The notes: generated by a model from the letters alone, not told the origin. Shown: positions 33,723-43,372, numbered from the stretch's first letter. The stretch is DNA of 64,000 nucleotides from Levilinea sp. (GCA_029975215.1 JARKPO010000005.1:310001-374000), one strand, 5' to 3'. Made by a program: numbers and translations.

Positions 33723-33851
33723 ACCTTACCAATTTGTAAGGTCGTTCTAACCAAAGCGCAAATAGTTCGGCGGCTGTGAACTAAACTCTAATTTGGTCGC
33801 TTGGCGGGTGCAGAGACCCACCGAGAGTTTAGGGAGCCAAGTAGCGAAACC
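33723..33851 (+). ncRNA. Structured leader RNA, candidate riboswitch or attenuator (unassigned)
   Basis: The transcript from the promoter just upstream can form several helices: ACCTTAC/GTAAGGT (33,723-33,742), ACCAAA/TTTGGT (33,750-33,755 with 33,792-33,797), AGTTC/GAACT, CTAAACTCT/AGAGTTTAG (33,781-33,789 with 33,824-33,832) and CTTGGC/GCCAAG (33,800-33,805 with 33,836-33,841). The last two cross and so form a pseudoknot, with a small GGGT/ACCC hairpin inside. Extra pairs GGT/ACC extend the second helix into the terminator stem that follows. I could not match it to the known riboswitch classes I remember. The layout (promoter, folded RNA of about 130 bases, terminator, gene) is what makes the call. 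Confidence 0.55.
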
Positions 33852-33873
33852 GGCCCACAAGGTCGGTTTTTTT
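33847..33873 (+). terminator. Intrinsic terminator inside the PKD-protein leader
   Basis: AAACCGGCC and GGTCGGTTT form a 9-base stem (one G-U) with loop CACAA, followed by a T-run. It ends about 150 bases after the start of transcription and 160 bases before the gene, so it must be bypassed for expression. Its 5' arm overlaps bases that can pair in the upstream pseudoknot. Confidence 0.8.
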
Positions 33874-34031
33874 ATTTACCCTCTTTGGGTTGAAAGATCT
33901 TCCGCTTGGGATTTCCTGCCCTCATCACCGCTCCCTCAAGCGTCCGGGAATCACCTGTTCTGGGCCACGGCGTTTGGCCCACCGACGTTTACCGAATGTA
34001 TCGCGGTCTAGTGGAATGAGTGGAGGGAACC

Positions 34032-37000
34032 ATGTATCCAAAAATCAATCAGTTGATGCGTAAGACCATGCGGGCCAGCTATATGCTGGGCGTGGTGCTG
34101 CTGATCGCCGGTATGCTGCTTTCGGCGATGAATCAGCCCGCCCTGGCGGCTAGTGCCCCGGTGACACCCCCGCCTCCGGTGGATAACGACGATGTTGTCG
34201 TGGAACCGGAGCCGGTGGAGACGGCTGAACCAGCGCCGCCCGATGAAGACCCCCAGCCGACGGAAGAGCCTGCGCCTACCGTCTCACCGCTGACCCCGCG
34301 GGAGGATCCGGTTCACGACGGCGATTCGGATGGGGACGGTGTGGGAGAGGGGGATAACTGCCCCTACATCGCCAACCCGGATCAGGCGGATGCCAATCAG
34401 AACGGCGTGGGTGACGCCTGCGATAGCGCAGATGGATTTGCCGTTCCCAGCGCGGCGCATGACTTCAGCGTGAGCATGAACGGGGTTTTTGTGGAATTTA
34501 CCCACATTGGCCCGGCGTCGTTTTCCTATTTATGGAACTTTGGTGACGGCAACACCAGCACCGAAGAAAACCCCCTGCATGAGTATGCCGCGGCGGGCAC
34601 ATATTCGGTGACGCTGACCGTGGTAGAAACGGAGGGCGGCAGCCCCATCACCGTTACCAAAGCCGTGGTGGTGACGGATACCGTCTTGCCGCCGATGGTC
34701 TGTGATTTCAGTATGAATCACAACGGCGGCGACACGCCTACCGTGCCGCTGACGGTTTCATTCAACAATCTCAGCGAAAATGCAGACAGCTTCACCTGGA
34801 CGTTTGGCGACGGCTCGGGCAGCATCCTGACCAACCCTACCCACACCTACACGACCGCGGGCACGTTTAACATTGTTCTGGTGTGCGCCCGCCCCGGCGA
34901 AACCCTGCAAGCCACCGGCCAAATTTCCATTTCTCCGGCGACTTCCAGCCTGTCGGCTACATTCGTTGCCACTCAGGCCAGCCCGGCTGACCTGTTCACC
35001 TTCAACTTTGATGCCACCGCGGTCAGCACCGGCACGATCACCGGCTACGCCTGGACCTTTGGCGACGGCGGCAGCAGCACTGAAGAAGACCCCACCCACA
35101 CCTATGCCGCCCCGGGCACCTATTATGTGCATCTGGTGGTGACGGACAGCCTGGGCAATACCGTGCATGCCTTTGGTGCGGTGGAAATTTATGTAGGGTC
35201 ACCTGCTCCGCTGCCCGCTTTCAGCGTCAGCCCGCAAACCGGCCCCGCACCGCTGCAAGTGAGCATCAGCAATGAGACCAGCGGCGGCCCGGTGACGCAG
35301 TGGTCGTGGAATTTCGGCGATGGCTACACCCTGGTGACCGCGGATAATTTGCCGTCTCTGGAACATACCTATACCTCCATTGGAACCTACACCATCACCC
35401 TCACCGCCACCGGCCCCGGCGGCTCGGGCACGACCTATAAGCAGGTGGTGGTGACGGTCAACGATACGCCTGTGCAGGCGCAGTTCAGCCACACCTTTGT
35501 GGGCAGTTACGGCCCCGACGGCCAACAGGTGTGCTTCAGCAACGACAGCACCGGGCCGGTGGCCAGCTTCCAATGGAATCTGGCATCGGGCGGCACCAGC
35601 ACCGAGATGAACCCCTGCGTGTACTTCACCCAAGGAACTTACATCATCGAGCTGCGCGTGGTAGGCACCAGCGGCCAGATTTCGACGGCCAGTAAGCGCC
35701 TGAACGTGGTTCCCAACGCCATCCCGCCGGTGGCCAGCTTTAACGTCAACGCCACCAGCGGCACCACCATCACGAACTTCAACTTCACCGATACCAGCAC
35801 AGGGGTCATCACCAACTGGTCCTGGGACTTTGGCGACGGCAGTCCATTAGTGACCACCCGCAACGTTTCCAACAAACGCTTCAACACGGCTGGAACCTAC
35901 GTGGTCACGCTGACCGTCATCGGCCCAGGGGGCAGCTCTTCGGCTTCGAGGACGCTGACGGTGACGGCGGTGACGCCCACCTGTGCGATCGGCATCCAGC
36001 CGGATATTGTCCGCGCGGGCGATACGGTGACCCTGACCGGCTTTGCCAACAATCTGCCTACGGGGGTCACAGCCACCGCCTGGGATTGGACCATCAGCAA
36101 CCCGGCCCAGGCCTTGAGCGGCCAGGTGGTCACCTTCCTGGCGGCCACGCCTTCCTTCACGGCTAGCCTGCGCGTCACCCTGAGCGACGGCAGCTTCTTG
36201 AACTGCGCTCGCAGCCGCACGGTGTATGCTGCAGACTTCATCTACGCCACCTGCTCGGCCACGCCCAATGACCCCTCGGTGGGTCAGGTGGTGAACTTTA
36301 ACGTCAACCCCAGCCTGCCTGCAGGGGTGACGGTGGCTTCGTACCAGTGGAATTTCAACGGCGAGGGAAGCGCGGCGATAAAGACCCCCACCTTCAGCTT
36401 CAGTACCATTGGAGCCAAAAATGTCAGTGTCCTGGTCACGTCCAGTACAGGCAGCCAGACGACGGCTGTCTGCAACGTGACCGTTTACGACCAGCAGTCG
36501 CTCAGCGTGCAGGTGAATCCGGAAACGGAGCTGCTGCCCTACATGGTGACCTTCACGGCGGTGGGCGGCCCGCGGGACTTCAGCGGCTTTGTGTGGACGC
36601 TGCCGGACGGCTCGACGGCTTACGGCCAGAGCGTCAATTACATCGTCACCACCGCGGGTGACCAGTGGGCCTCGGTTGTCGGCACCTGGAAATACGGCGA
36701 GCTGACCGCTTCGGGCAAAACCACGGGCTATACCACTACCACCATTCAGGCAGCCTTCAGCCCGAATAAGTGGACCGGGGTGGTTCCGGTGGAGATCTGT
36801 TTCACCGATGAAAGCGTCAGCGAAACGCCCATCACCAGTTGGCTGTGGGATTTGGGGAACGGGGAGACCAGCACGGAACAAAACCCCTGCACCACCTACA
36901 CTGTGGCAGGCGACTACGCCGTCACCCTGACGATTAACAACACCGCCGGCCTGACGGCCATGGCCACGAACAACATCAAGGTCTTCTCGGTGGTTCAGGG

Positions 37001-38864
37001 CGGCTCGACCTTTTCGGTTGATCCCTCCAACACCACCACCATTTGTTTCACCGTTTCGATGCAGCCGGGTGAAACGGTGGTGATGTGGGACTTTGGCGAC
37101 GGCACGGTGGTGTACTTGCAGCCCAGCGACGACCCCAATTTGTGCCACACCTACGCAACCGGCGGCGATTATGAGGTCACCATGGTGGTGCAGGGGGCCA
37201 TCGGGCAGTATGCCGTCCGGCGGGTGGTGACCGTGTCGGAGCCGATTGTGGACCTCAGCCTGAGCCACCGCTGTGGAGATAAGGGCATTGAGTGGCTGGT
37301 GACCAACCCCAACACCTACCCCGTCACCATTTCCTTCAGCGTGACCGGCATCCCCGGCGGCACGGGAACCGTGGCGGCCAACCAGACCGCCATTTACGCC
37401 ACCACGCCGTTGGGCACGGCGCGCAATGCCAGCGTTTCGTGGACGGCGGCGGATGAACAAACGCGCACCTACACCGATTCGGCGGCGGCCGATGAATGCA
37501 CCACCAGTAAGACGCTGACCCTCACCTATCAATGCGGTTTCGCGGATGAAACGACCTACACCTGGCAGGTGGTGAACACCACCAGCTACACCATTGATTT
37601 CACCTGGGATGTCACCAGCACCGCCCTCAGCGGCGGCGGCACGGTGGGCCCCAACGGTTCCACCAGCTTCACCACGCCCATCCAGAGCTACCCCACGCGC
37701 GAAACGCAGACCCTGAACGTGTATGTGGGTGGGACGCTGATCACCAGCCAAAACAGCGGCGCACCGTGCAAGTTTGATTTGACCCTTTCGCCGGTGTGCA
37801 CTGAGAACAATGAGATATCCTGGGTGCTAAGCAACCCCAACGCCGACCTCAGCTTTGATTACTCCTTCAGCCTGGACGGCGGGGCGGCCACGGGAACGGG
37901 CAGCATCGTTGGTGGACAAACCCTGTCCATCCACACCTCTTCCAACGGTGGGCACAGCATGGTGGTGACCTACACCGGTGTGGACGGCTCGCGCCAGGTT
38001 TCGGCGGAGTCCAGCGCTTTCCAATGCGTGCCGCCCGGCGACCTGTCGGTGACTTTCACCTGTAATTTGGAAGATAACAGTGTGGACTGGCGGGTCTCGA
38101 ACCCCAACGGATACGATGTGGACTTTGCCTACTACATTGACCGCACGCCGGACGGCGAGCCGGATGGAACCGGCACAGCGGTGGCCAACGCCAGCGAGGT
38201 GGTTTTTGCCAATACCAACAGCGGCGGGCATACCGTGACGATTGTGTGGATGCTGCCCAACGAGGAGATCCGCACGGCCAGCAACACCAGCGGTGAGTTC
38301 TTCTGCGTGCCGCCGATGGACCTGGACCTGACCTATGCCTGCCCCACCGACTCGGCCACACGCCAGATTCACTGGACGGTCCTGAACCCCAACGGTTACG
38401 ATGTGGCCTTCTCGTGGTATGTGGACCGCTCGCCTACGGGAGCGGCGGACGGCAGCGGGGTGGTGCCCGGCGGTACGGTGGGCGAACCCGGCTCGCTGGA
38501 ATTCCTGACCACTTCGGGCGGAGCGCATACCGTGTATGTGGTTTACAGCGTGGGCGAAGGCCGTTCTGAAATCAGCGAAAGCACGGCTGCTAATTACTGC
38601 AAACCGCCCAAGGAAGGCAATCCGGATCCCACGCCTACGCCGGGCGGTGGTGGAGGCGCTGGCGGCGGGAACTTGCCCGCTTTGCTGCCCCCGGCCAACA
38701 CGGGCGAGGTGCTCATCCCGGTGACCGGCGCGGATCTACGCCAACTGCCCCTTGCGGTGGCGGTGCAACGCTGGCTGACCAACCTGGGCCTGCTGCTTCT
38801 AGGTGTGGGCATGGTCTTGAACGGCCTGACGCGCCGGCCGCGGCGAGGATCACCGCCGCTGTAA
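34032..38864 (+). CDS. Giant cell-surface PKD-repeat protein with sorting-signal-like C terminus
   Basis: A 1,610-residue exported protein. A signal peptide (MLGVVLLIAGMLLSAMNQPALA) is followed by a Pro/Glu-rich linker and a thrombospondin type 3-like calcium-binding stretch (DGDSDGDGVGEGDNCPYIA). About ten or eleven PKD-type beta domains follow, marked by WNFGDG, WTFGDG or WDFGDG motifs; some are degenerate (WNLASG, WTLPDG). Then come five diverged repeats of roughly 85-90 residues with the core (D/E)xxxWxVxNPNxYxVxF. The end has a Gly-rich linker, IPVTGAD, a transmembrane helix (LGLLLLGVGMVLNGL) and basic tail RRPRRG, like an LPxTG-type signal. The ATG has GGAGGG 5 bases upstream. Likely an adhesin or surface-layer component. 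Confidence 0.9.
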   Translation: MYPKINQLMRKTMRASYMLGVVLLIAGMLLSAMNQPALAASAPVTPPPPVDNDDVVVEPEPVETAEPAPPDEDPQPTEEPAPTVSPLTPREDPVHDGDSDGDGVGEGDNCPYIANPDQADANQNGVGDACDSADGFAVPSAAHDFSVSMNGVFVEFTHIGPASFSYLWNFGDGNTSTEENPLHEYAAAGTYSVTLTVVETEGGSPITVTKAVVVTDTVLPPMVCDFSMNHNGGDTPTVPLTVSFNNLSENADSFTWTFGDGSGSILTNPTHTYTTAGTFNIVLVCARPGETLQATGQISISPATSSLSATFVATQASPADLFTFNFDATAVSTGTITGYAWTFGDGGSSTEEDPTHTYAAPGTYYVHLVVTDSLGNTVHAFGAVEIYVGSPAPLPAFSVSPQTGPAPLQVSISNETSGGPVTQWSWNFGDGYTLVTADNLPSLEHTYTSIGTYTITLTATGPGGSGTTYKQVVVTVNDTPVQAQFSHTFVGSYGPDGQQVCFSNDSTGPVASFQWNLASGGTSTEMNPCVYFTQGTYIIELRVVGTSGQISTASKRLNVVPNAIPPVASFNVNATSGTTITNFNFTDTSTGVITNWSWDFGDGSPLVTTRNVSNKRFNTAGTYVVTLTVIGPGGSSSASRTLTVTAVTPTCAIGIQPDIVRAGDTVTLTGFANNLPTGVTATAWDWTISNPAQALSGQVVTFLAATPSFTASLRVTLSDGSFLNCARSRTVYAADFIYATCSATPNDPSVGQVVNFNVNPSLPAGVTVASYQWNFNGEGSAAIKTPTFSFSTIGAKNVSVLVTSSTGSQTTAVCNVTVYDQQSLSVQVNPETELLPYMVTFTAVGGPRDFSGFVWTLPDGSTAYGQSVNYIVTTAGDQWASVVGTWKYGELTASGKTTGYTTTTIQAAFSPNKWTGVVPVEICFTDESVSETPITSWLWDLGNGETSTEQNPCTTYTVAGDYAVTLTINNTAGLTAMATNNIKVFSVVQGGSTFSVDPSNTTTICFTVSMQPGETVVMWDFGDGTVVYLQPSDDPNLCHTYATGGDYEVTMVVQGAIGQYAVRRVVTVSEPIVDLSLSHRCGDKGIEWLVTNPNTYPVTISFSVTGIPGGTGTVAANQTAIYATTPLGTARNASVSWTAADEQTRTYTDSAAADECTTSKTLTLTYQCGFADETTYTWQVVNTTSYTIDFTWDVTSTALSGGGTVGPNGSTSFTTPIQSYPTRETQTLNVYVGGTLITSQNSGAPCKFDLTLSPVCTENNEISWVLSNPNADLSFDYSFSLDGGAATGTGSIVGGQTLSIHTSSNGGHSMVVTYTGVDGSRQVSAESSAFQCVPPGDLSVTFTCNLEDNSVDWRVSNPNGYDVDFAYYIDRTPDGEPDGTGTAVANASEVVFANTNSGGHTVTIVWMLPNEEIRTASNTSGEFFCVPPMDLDLTYACPTDSATRQIHWTVLNPNGYDVAFSWYVDRSPTGAADGSGVVPGGTVGEPGSLEFLTTSGGAHTVYVVYSVGEGRSEISESTAANYCKPPKEGNPDPTPTPGGGGGAGGGNLPALLPPANTGEVLIPVTGADLRQLPLAVAVQRWLTNLGLLLLGVGMVLNGLTRRPRRGSPPL

Positions 38865-38890
38865 GACCGCTGATGCAACGATAAGAAACA

Positions 38891-38915
38891 GGGCCGCCCG
38901 TGGTTGGGGCGGCCC
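38891..38915. terminator. Bidirectional hairpin between convergent genes
   Basis: GGGCCGCCC and GGGCGGCCC form a perfect 9-base stem around a 7-base loop, between the ends of the PKD-protein gene and the opposing DoxX gene. T-rich stretches follow on both sides but not as clean runs. Confidence 0.65.
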
Positions 38916-38945
38916 TCCTCTATGATTTTTGTCTCAGCAGCCGAA

Positions 38946-39515
38946 TTAGGTTTTCGAAAAGACCCGCCCAGGCTTCCAGGGCGTACCCACCAGCGGCAGC
39001 AGCCAGCGGTCAAGACCCCACCAACCGGCCGTTTTCCAGGCCAGAATCAAAAGGATTGAGAGGGTGAACAAGAGCGGGTTGGTGCTGGCGGTTCCGGCCA
39101 TCATGAAGTTCCAGTTAAGGAACCCACCGAAAAAGGCGGCGATGCCCGCGAACATGCCCAAAATCAGGGCTGCTCCCACCAAAATTTCCCCTGCGATCAC
39201 CAACTTGGAAAACCAGGTATAGGCCGAGCTGTCGAGCAGGGCCTGGATGAAACTGCGGTACCAATCAAAGGAAATGGCAGGGCGGGCAGGCGCTTCGGGG
39301 ATCAGCACGGCGCGTTCCCAAAAGCCTTTCAGGGCTTCGCCGCCCTGGGTCCAGCCGGGATTGGAAAGCTTGCCGATGCCGCTGGAGAGCCAGGTGTAGC
39401 CCAGGTACAGGCGCATGAGCAGCCACAGCCAGGCCCAGGAGGGGCTGCCAAACAGTTTGGCGGCGAAGGGCGGGTCGGTGATTTCCACCAGGGGGGTACG
39501 AGTTCGAGAAGACAT
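38946..39515 (-). CDS. DoxX-family membrane protein
   Basis: A 189-residue protein with about four transmembrane helices. WLLMRLYLGYTWLSSGIGKLSNP is the typical DoxX opening, and LVIAGEILVGAALILGMFAGIAAFFGGFLNWNFMMAG follows the family pattern. DoxX-type proteins include the small subunit of thiosulphate:quinone oxidoreductase and partners in oxidative-stress membrane complexes. ATG was preferred over an in-frame GTG one codon upstream because AGGAGG is 5 bases before it. It is divergent from the YceI gene, and the shared region has paired inverted repeats. Confidence 0.88.
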   Translation of the reverse strand: MSSRTRTPLVEITDPPFAAKLFGSPSWAWLWLLMRLYLGYTWLSSGIGKLSNPGWTQGGEALKGFWERAVLIPEAPARPAISFDWYRSFIQALLDSSAYTWFSKLVIAGEILVGAALILGMFAGIAAFFGGFLNWNFMMAGTASTNPLLFTLSILLILAWKTAGWWGLDRWLLPLVGTPWKPGRVFSKT

Positions 39516-39562
39516 CACTTCCTCCTTTCAGATCATCGAATACAGATAAGGTAGGGGCGGTT

Positions 39563-39695
39563 TTTTGTGAAAGCCGCCACAAAATGATTCTATCATATAA
39601 TCGGATAATATATATCTAAATTATTCTTACCTTTGTATGTAAGAAAAGACTCATCTACGCGCCAATTTAATACTATTTTTATCTAGGTAGGATAA
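39563..39695. promoter_or_regulatory. Inverted repeats in the doxX-yceI divergent region
   Basis: Three inverted repeats lie in an AT-rich gap of about 258 bases: TTTTGTG-N8-CACAAAA (39,563-39,584), TTCTTAC-N8-GTAAGAA (39,624-39,645) and TTATC-N7-GATAA (39,679-39,695). The first two share the same 7-8-7 design. They are candidate operators for a regulator of both genes, although the first may also form part of a leader hairpin (GGCGG/CCGCC) in the doxX transcript. Confidence 0.4.
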
Positions 39696-39773
39696 ATTCA
39701 ATACCATGTTCACCCTCGTTTTCTCAGGAAAACGGGGCTTCCATAATGAAACAACTCCTTTTGAGAGGGAAAT

Positions 39774-40541
39774 ATGGGTAAAAAATGGATTTTAATCGCG
39801 TTATTGGTGGGGATCGCGGCTGTGAGTGCGGTGGTGATTCTGTTTCTGAAGCCCACGCAGGAAGCCAGCCAACCGCTGGCGGCTGTACCCATCGCCACAG
39901 CCACGGCGGCGCCCCCAGCCCCCGCGCCCACCCAGCCGCCCGCCGCTGAACAGCCAGCCGCGCCTGCAGATGCCCAGGCCCCACCGGCTGCGCCTGCCAA
40001 CGGCGAAAGCCTGTTTGAAATTGACCCCGCTCGCTCCGAGGCGCGCTTCAAGATCAATGAGGTGCTGAATGGCTCCCCCAAGACGGTCATCGGCGTCACC
40101 AATCAGGTGGCTGGGCAAATTGCCGTGGACCGCAGTAACTATGCCAGCACGCGCCTGGGCGAGGTGCGCGTGAACGCGCGCACGCTGACCACCGACAATG
40201 AATTCCGCAACCGCGCGGTGAAAAACCGCATCCTGCTCACCAACGACCATGAGTGGATTGTGTTCACCCCGCAGAGCCTCACCGGCCTGCCCGCCGAGGT
40301 CAAGCTGGGAGAGCCCTTCCAGTTCCAGATCACCGGCGGCCTGACCATCATCGGCAAGACCCAAAGTGTGACGTTTAGCGCTGAGGTGACCGCGGTGTCG
40401 GAAACCGAGCTGAAAGGCCTGGCCACCGCCACCGTGCGTTACAAAGATTTTGGCATCTTTATTCCCGAAGTGCCTTCCGTCACCGGTGTAGAAGATGACG
40501 TCATCCTGGAAATTGAGTTCACCGCGGTGCCTGTGCCGTAG
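39774..40541 (+). CDS. Membrane-anchored YceI-family protein
   Basis: A 255-residue protein. One N-terminal transmembrane helix (WILIALLVGIAAVSAVVILFL) is followed by an Ala/Pro-rich linker of about 50 residues and a YceI lipocalin-like domain (FEIDPARSEARFKINEVLNG ... FQITGGLTIIGKTQSVTFSAEV ... VRYKDFGIFIPEVPSVTGVED). YceI domains bind long isoprenoid or fatty-acid-like ligands in a beta-barrel. The domain should face the outside of the membrane. GAGAGGG lies upstream of the ATG. It is paired head-to-head with a DoxX gene, a combination that suggests a shared quinone or lipid stress role. Confidence 0.92.
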   Translation: MGKKWILIALLVGIAAVSAVVILFLKPTQEASQPLAAVPIATATAAPPAPAPTQPPAAEQPAAPADAQAPPAAPANGESLFEIDPARSEARFKINEVLNGSPKTVIGVTNQVAGQIAVDRSNYASTRLGEVRVNARTLTTDNEFRNRAVKNRILLTNDHEWIVFTPQSLTGLPAEVKLGEPFQFQITGGLTIIGKTQSVTFSAEVTAVSETELKGLATATVRYKDFGIFIPEVPSVTGVEDDVILEIEFTAVPVP

Positions 40542-40553
40542 GGGGGCCGCCCC

Positions 40554-40580
40554 AGCGTGTATATCCAATTCATACACGCT
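40554..40580 (+). terminator. Possible terminator hairpin after yceI
   Basis: AGCGTGTAT and ATACACGCT form a perfect 9-base stem with a 9-base loop 13 bases after the yceI stop. The following T-run is weak. Confidence 0.5.
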
Positions 40581-40675
40581 TCTAATCCAATTTTGATCCT
40601 TCCGGTTTACACTTAACCTGCAAATGCCCTTTGATGAGCGTTTGCAGGTATTATGTTGGTTTAACGGGAGGTAAC

Positions 40676-43249
40676 ATGAATCTGGATCGCTACACCCAAA
40701 AAGCTCAAGAATCGCTGTTCAGCGCGCAGAGGCTGGCCGAGGGACTGCACCACCAGACAATTGAACCCGCCCACCTGCTGCTGGCTCTCATCCAACAGCC
40801 GGACGGCGTGGTTCCCGCGGTGGTCACCAAGGTCGCAGGCAGCACCCTGGCGCTGGCGGAAGAATTGCAAAAAGAATTAGATCAGCGCCCCAAAGTGTAC
40901 GGCAGCGCCCCCAGCGAAGTGGGGCTTTCGCGCCCGGCGGCAGATGTGCTCAGCGCGGCGGAACGCTTTGCCAAGGGTATGCAGGATGATTACGTTTCGG
41001 CAGAACATATTCTGCTGGGGCTGACCGAAAGCGTGGAGGGCAAACGCCTGGCGCAGTACGGGCTGACCCGGGATGCTGTTTTGAAGGCCCTGGCAGAGGT
41101 GCGCGGCAATCAGCGCGTCACCTCGCAAAACCCGGAGGACACCTATCAGGCGTTGGAGAAATACGGCCGCGACCTGACCGCTGCCGCGCGCCAGGGCAAG
41201 CTGGACCCCGTGATTGGGCGGGATGAAGAAATCCGGCGGCTGGTGCAGATTCTTTCACGCCGCACCAAAAACAACCCGGCGCTGATCGGCGACCCGGGCG
41301 TGGGCAAAACCGCCATTGTGGAAGGGCTGGCCCAGCGCATTGTCAACGGGGATGTGCCCGAAGGATTGAAGCACAAGCGCCTGGTGCAGTTGGATATGGG
41401 CGCGCTGATCGCCGGAGCGAAATACCGCGGCGAGTTTGAGGAACGCTTGAAAGCGGTTCTCAAAGAAATCACCAGCGCGGCAGGTGATATTATTCTGTTT
41501 GTGGATGAAATGCACACTGTGGTGGGGGCGGGTGCGGCCGAAGGGGCTATGGATGCGGGCAACATGCTCAAGCCGCTTTTGGCCCGCGGCGAGCTGCACC
41601 TGGTGGGGGCCACCACCCTGGACGAGTACCGTAAATATGTGGAAAAGGACCCCGCTCTGGAACGGCGCTTCCAGCCGCTGTTGGTGGAAGAGCCCAGCGT
41701 GGAGGACACCATCAGCATTTTGCGTGGCCTGAAGCAGCGCTACGAAGTGCATCACGGCGTGCGCATCACCGACCCGGCGGTCATCGCGGCGGCCACCCTC
41801 TCGCACCGCTATATCGCTGACCGCCACTTGCCGGATAAGGCCATTGATCTGATTGACGAAGCCGCCGCGCGCCTGCGCACCGAGATCGATTCCAAGCCGC
41901 AGGCCCTGGATGAGGTGGACCGCGAAGTGCTCCAACTGGAAATTGAGCGTGAAGCCCTGCAAAAAGAAAAGGACGCGGCCTCCCGCGAGCGCCTGGAGAA
42001 GCTGGAGCAGGAATTGGCCGATCTGCGCGAGCGTTCGCGCCAGCTGAGCACGCGTTGGCAGACTGAAAAAGAGGCCATCGCCGAGCTGCGCGCCGTGAAG
42101 GAAAAGGTGGAGCAGGTGCATTTGGAGATGGAGCAGGCCGAGCGTCAGGCGGATTTGGAGCGCATGGCCCGTTTGAAATACGGTGAGCTGCGCGAACTCC
42201 AGCAGCGTCAGGAGGCGGCCGAGGCGCGTATTCAGAGCCTGCAAAGCCAGGGCGCGCTGCTGAAAGAGGAGGTGGACGCCGAGGAAATCGCCGGAGTGGT
42301 TAGCCGCTGGACGAATATCCCCGTCTCGCGCCTGCTGGAAGGCGAAATGCAGAAGCTGCTGCACATGGAAGAGCGGCTGAGTCAGCGCGTGGTGGGCCAA
42401 AGTGAGGCTCTGCAGGCGGTTTCCAACGCCGTGCGACGCGCGCGCGCCGGGCTGCAGGATCCCAACCGTCCTATTGGGTCCTTCATCTTCCTGGGGCCCA
42501 CCGGTGTGGGCAAGACCGAGCTGGCGCGGGCGCTGGCAGAATTCATGTTCGATGACGAGCGCGCCATGATCCGCATTGACATGAGCGAATATCAGGAAAA
42601 GCACACCGTCTCGCGCCTGGTGGGCGCACCCCCCGGCTACGTGGGTTATGACGAGGGCGGGCAGCTGACCGAAGCTGTGCGCCGCCGGCCCTACAGCGTG
42701 GTGCTGTTTGATGAGATCGAAAAAGCCCATGCCGAGGTTTTCAATGTGCTGCTGCAGCTGCTGGACGACGGCCGTTTGACCGACGGCCAGGGCCGTACGG
42801 TGGATTTTCGCAATGTGGTCGTGATCATGACCAGCAACCTGGGCAGTGAACTGTGGATGAACGGCCAGGGCGAGGTGACCCGCGACACGTTGAACCGCGT
42901 GCTGCAAGCGCATTTCCGTCCCGAATTCTTAAACCGCGTGGATGAGATTGTGGTCTTTCACCCCTTGGGGCGCGAAGAGCTGGCGGAGATCGTCAACATT
43001 CAACTGCGGCGGGTGGAGGCTCTGCTGGCCGAGCGCGGCTACCGCCTGGAGGTAGACGCGGAGGCGCGCGCTTACCTGGCCGAGGTGGGCTACGACCCTG
43101 ATTTCGGGGCGCGGCCGTTGAAACGCGCCATTCAGCGCGAACTGCAGGACCCGCTGGCCATGCGCCTGTTGTCCGGGGCGTTCCACCCCGGTGAGACGGT
43201 GCAGGTGCGGCGCGGAGCGCAGGGCCTGGAATTCTCTTCGCTCTCCTGA
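40676..43249 (+). CDS. clpB: ATP-dependent chaperone ClpB
   Basis: An 857-residue protein, the same length as E. coli ClpB. The N-terminal repeat domain ([21 protein letters not shown]) precedes the first ATPase (Walker A GDPGVGKT near 205, [16 protein letters not shown], arginine fingers in ALERRFQPL). A long coiled-coil middle domain covers about 410-530 and marks ClpB rather than ClpA or ClpC. The second ATPase has [14 protein letters not shown] near 607 and a C-terminal D2 small domain. It extracts and unfolds aggregated proteins with DnaK. The start was set at the ATG with GGGAGG 4 bases upstream. A CTGCAAA/TTTGCAG inverted repeat lies just before it; no CIRCE or HAIR element was recognised. 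Confidence 0.97.
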   Translation: MNLDRYTQKAQESLFSAQRLAEGLHHQTIEPAHLLLALIQQPDGVVPAVVTKVAGSTLALAEELQKELDQRPKVYGSAPSEVGLSRPAADVLSAAERFAKGMQDDYVSAEHILLGLTESVEGKRLAQYGLTRDAVLKALAEVRGNQRVTSQNPEDTYQALEKYGRDLTAAARQGKLDPVIGRDEEIRRLVQILSRRTKNNPALIGDPGVGKTAIVEGLAQRIVNGDVPEGLKHKRLVQLDMGALIAGAKYRGEFEERLKAVLKEITSAAGDIILFVDEMHTVVGAGAAEGAMDAGNMLKPLLARGELHLVGATTLDEYRKYVEKDPALERRFQPLLVEEPSVEDTISILRGLKQRYEVHHGVRITDPAVIAAATLSHRYIADRHLPDKAIDLIDEAAARLRTEIDSKPQALDEVDREVLQLEIEREALQKEKDAASRERLEKLEQELADLRERSRQLSTRWQTEKEAIAELRAVKEKVEQVHLEMEQAERQADLERMARLKYGELRELQQRQEAAEARIQSLQSQGALLKEEVDAEEIAGVVSRWTNIPVSRLLEGEMQKLLHMEERLSQRVVGQSEALQAVSNAVRRARAGLQDPNRPIGSFIFLGPTGVGKTELARALAEFMFDDERAMIRIDMSEYQEKHTVSRLVGAPPGYVGYDEGGQLTEAVRRRPYSVVLFDEIEKAHAEVFNVLLQLLDDGRLTDGQGRTVDFRNVVVIMTSNLGSELWMNGQGEVTRDTLNRVLQAHFRPEFLNRVDEIVVFHPLGREELAEIVNIQLRRVEALLAERGYRLEVDAEARAYLAEVGYDPDFGARPLKRAIQRELQDPLAMRLLSGAFHPGETVQVRRGAQGLEFSSLS

Positions 43250-43273
43250 CCGCCCGACAGCGTTTGAAAGCTG

Positions 43274-43316
43274 CCGCGCCCTCCCTGATTTCTGAAGGGG
43301 AGGGCGCGGTTTTTTT
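43274..43316 (+). terminator. Intrinsic terminator after clpB
   Basis: CCGCGCCCTCCC and GGGAGGGCGCGG form a perfect 12-base stem with a 12-base loop followed by seven T. Confidence 0.93.
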
Positions 43317-43372
43317 CGGTTTTGGGCCGCCATCCTGTATAATGGTGCGATCACCCCGCACGGGAGGCGCAT

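Noticed and set aside
33723..33851. Assignment of the leader RNA to cyclic di-GMP-I/II, cyclic di-AMP or ZTP riboswitches
   Set aside because: Fragments look similar (for example CCACCG near GGGAG) but the obligatory conserved bases of those classes are not present together.
35847..37751. 634-codon open frame on the minus strand opposite the PKD gene
   Set aside because: Shadow produced by GC-biased third positions in the repeat-rich PKD frame; product rich in Arg, Gly and His with no domain.
41255..42913. 552-codon open frame opposite clpB
   Set aside because: Antisense shadow of a highly conserved gene; no recognisable motif or start signal.
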